Below, piece by piece: positions 5,167 to 5,568 of a DNA stretch of 5,568 nucleotides. Position 1 is the stretch's first letter, and every line of letters begins with the position of its first letter. Origin of the DNA: Deltaproteobacteria bacterium (lineage in GTDB: Bacteria > Desulfobacterota > Binatia > DP-6); assembly GCA_005879205.1 (NCBI GenBank), contig VBLD01000225.1, positions 1 through 5,568 of the forward strand. The letters run 5' to 3'. The notes beneath the pieces are model-generated. The model ran no database searches and was not told the DNA's origin. It was given only the letters and a program-made list of their open reading frames with translations. The position numbers were made by a program, and so were the translations under genes.

Positions 5167-5568
5167 TCAGGCGTCGACGACGCGGGCGGCCTTGTAGGCG
5201 AATCGCGGCACGGCGCCGCGCGGGACGAGCTCGAGGTCGACTGCCACCCCGAGCCGTCCGCGAAACCGATCGCGCAGGCGGCTCGCGAGCCCGTCGGCGT
5301 CGACCCCGCCCGCGGGATCGTACTCCACGCGGACCCGCGGGACGCCCGGTCGCCGCACGATCTGGTACTCCGCCGACGGGCGTGACACCTCCGGGAACTC
5401 GTAGAGCACGAACGCGACGTCGATCGGCAGGAGCTCGCGCTCGCCCACCCGGACGACGTCCCGCACGCGCCCCTCGTAGAAGAGCCGGCGGTGCGTCTCG
5501 CCGCACGGGCACGGCTTCGCATTCCAGCGCACCAGATCCTCGAGATCGTAGCGGAGGAGGAAGTTGTC
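5167..5568 (-). CDS. C-terminal part of a phenylacetate-CoA ligase (PaaK)-like AMP-forming ligase (5' end outside window)
   Basis: The frame is open to the right edge and gives the last 133 residues. The family (ANL superfamily, PaaK/CapK type with AMP-binding C-terminal domain, PF14535) activates carboxylic acids to adenylates and then CoA thioesters in the cytoplasm. Seen in order: 'NFLLRYDLEDLV' (the conserved 'RY..gD' segment that precedes the hinge, with Glu at the usual Gly), 'PCPCGE' (typical Cys pair of PaaK-like proteins), 'YEGRVRDVVRV' (hinge region 'GR.dD'), 'ELLPIDVAFVLYEFPEV', a betalphabeta C-terminal fold and, near the end, 'PRFAYKAARVVDA', in which the Lys sits where ANL ligases keep the catalytic A10 lysine. 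A GTG at 5530-5532 is internal, not the start. Substrate is not decidable; this family ranges from phenylacetate to polysaccharide- and fatty-acid-related acids. The lipase gene follows on the same strand, in the same frame, after 93 bp. Confidence 0.82.
   Translation of the reverse strand, partial: DNFLLRYDLEDLVRWNAKPCPCGETHRRLFYEGRVRDVVRVGERELLPIDVAFVLYEFPEVSRPSAEYQIVRRPGVPRVRVEYDPAGGVDADGLASRLRDRFRGRLGVAVDLELVPRGAVPRFAYKAARVVDA

Noticed and set aside
5155..5183. Possible terminator after the ligase gene (T6 on the minus strand with a GCGTC/GACGC stem at 5171-5183)
   Set aside because: The stem has only five pairs, a 3-base loop, lies within the coding end and is separated from the T run by ten bases.
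4246..5385. 379-residue plus-strand open frame
   Set aside because: It is antisense to the lipase and ligase genes, whose motifs are clear; long antisense frames are common at this GC content.

Overview
This window comes from a GC-rich bacterial chromosome, roughly two-thirds or more G+C by eye. It holds eight genes, two of them cut by the window edges, and shows no RNA genes, CRISPR arrays or insertion sequences. The threonine-rich linker in a secreted cysteine-rich protein, the PaaK-like CoA ligase and the foldase-dependent lipase together suggest an environmental proteobacterium-like lineage, for example the former deltaproteobacteria or Candidatus Binatota. That placement is inference from style and not from a marker gene.

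Left part: the 3' end of a plus-strand gene of unknown function (2-352) converges, with a 9-bp gap, on a minus-strand gene for a 346-residue exported protein (362-1402). That protein has a signal peptide, a 16-cysteine domain, a Thr/Ser linker and a beta-rich C-terminal domain. Upstream of it lies a non-coding stretch (1403-1751) with a perfect Shine-Dalgarno and a large imperfect inverted repeat (1434-1480).

Middle part: a compact divergent locus. On the minus strand a PNPOx-fold flavoprotein (2246-2689) is followed after 2 bp by a flavin reductase-like protein (1752-2243). On the plus strand a small four-helix membrane protein (2806-3183) resembles styrene oxide isomerase / hydroxylaminobenzene mutase. 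The shared 116-bp control region carries a perfect 8+2+8 inverted repeat and a perfect tandem 11-bp repeat, which suggests joint regulation. Flavin reductase plus an isomerase of this family recalls styrene-type oxidation pathways, but no monooxygenase is visible here.

Right part: a minus-strand run of a PaaK-like CoA ligase (C-terminal part only, 5167-5568), a family I.1/I.2 triacylglycerol lipase (4216-5073) and its membrane-anchored foldase (3190-4212). Lipase and foldase are 3 bp apart, the classical lipA-lifO pair. The lipase has a complete catalytic core, but its signal peptide is encoded upstream of the only standard start codon, so its true start is unresolved.

The most interesting points are the isomerase-like heme-pocket pattern in a non-styrene locus with its symmetric control region, the long hairpin before the secreted protein gene, and the missing lipase start.
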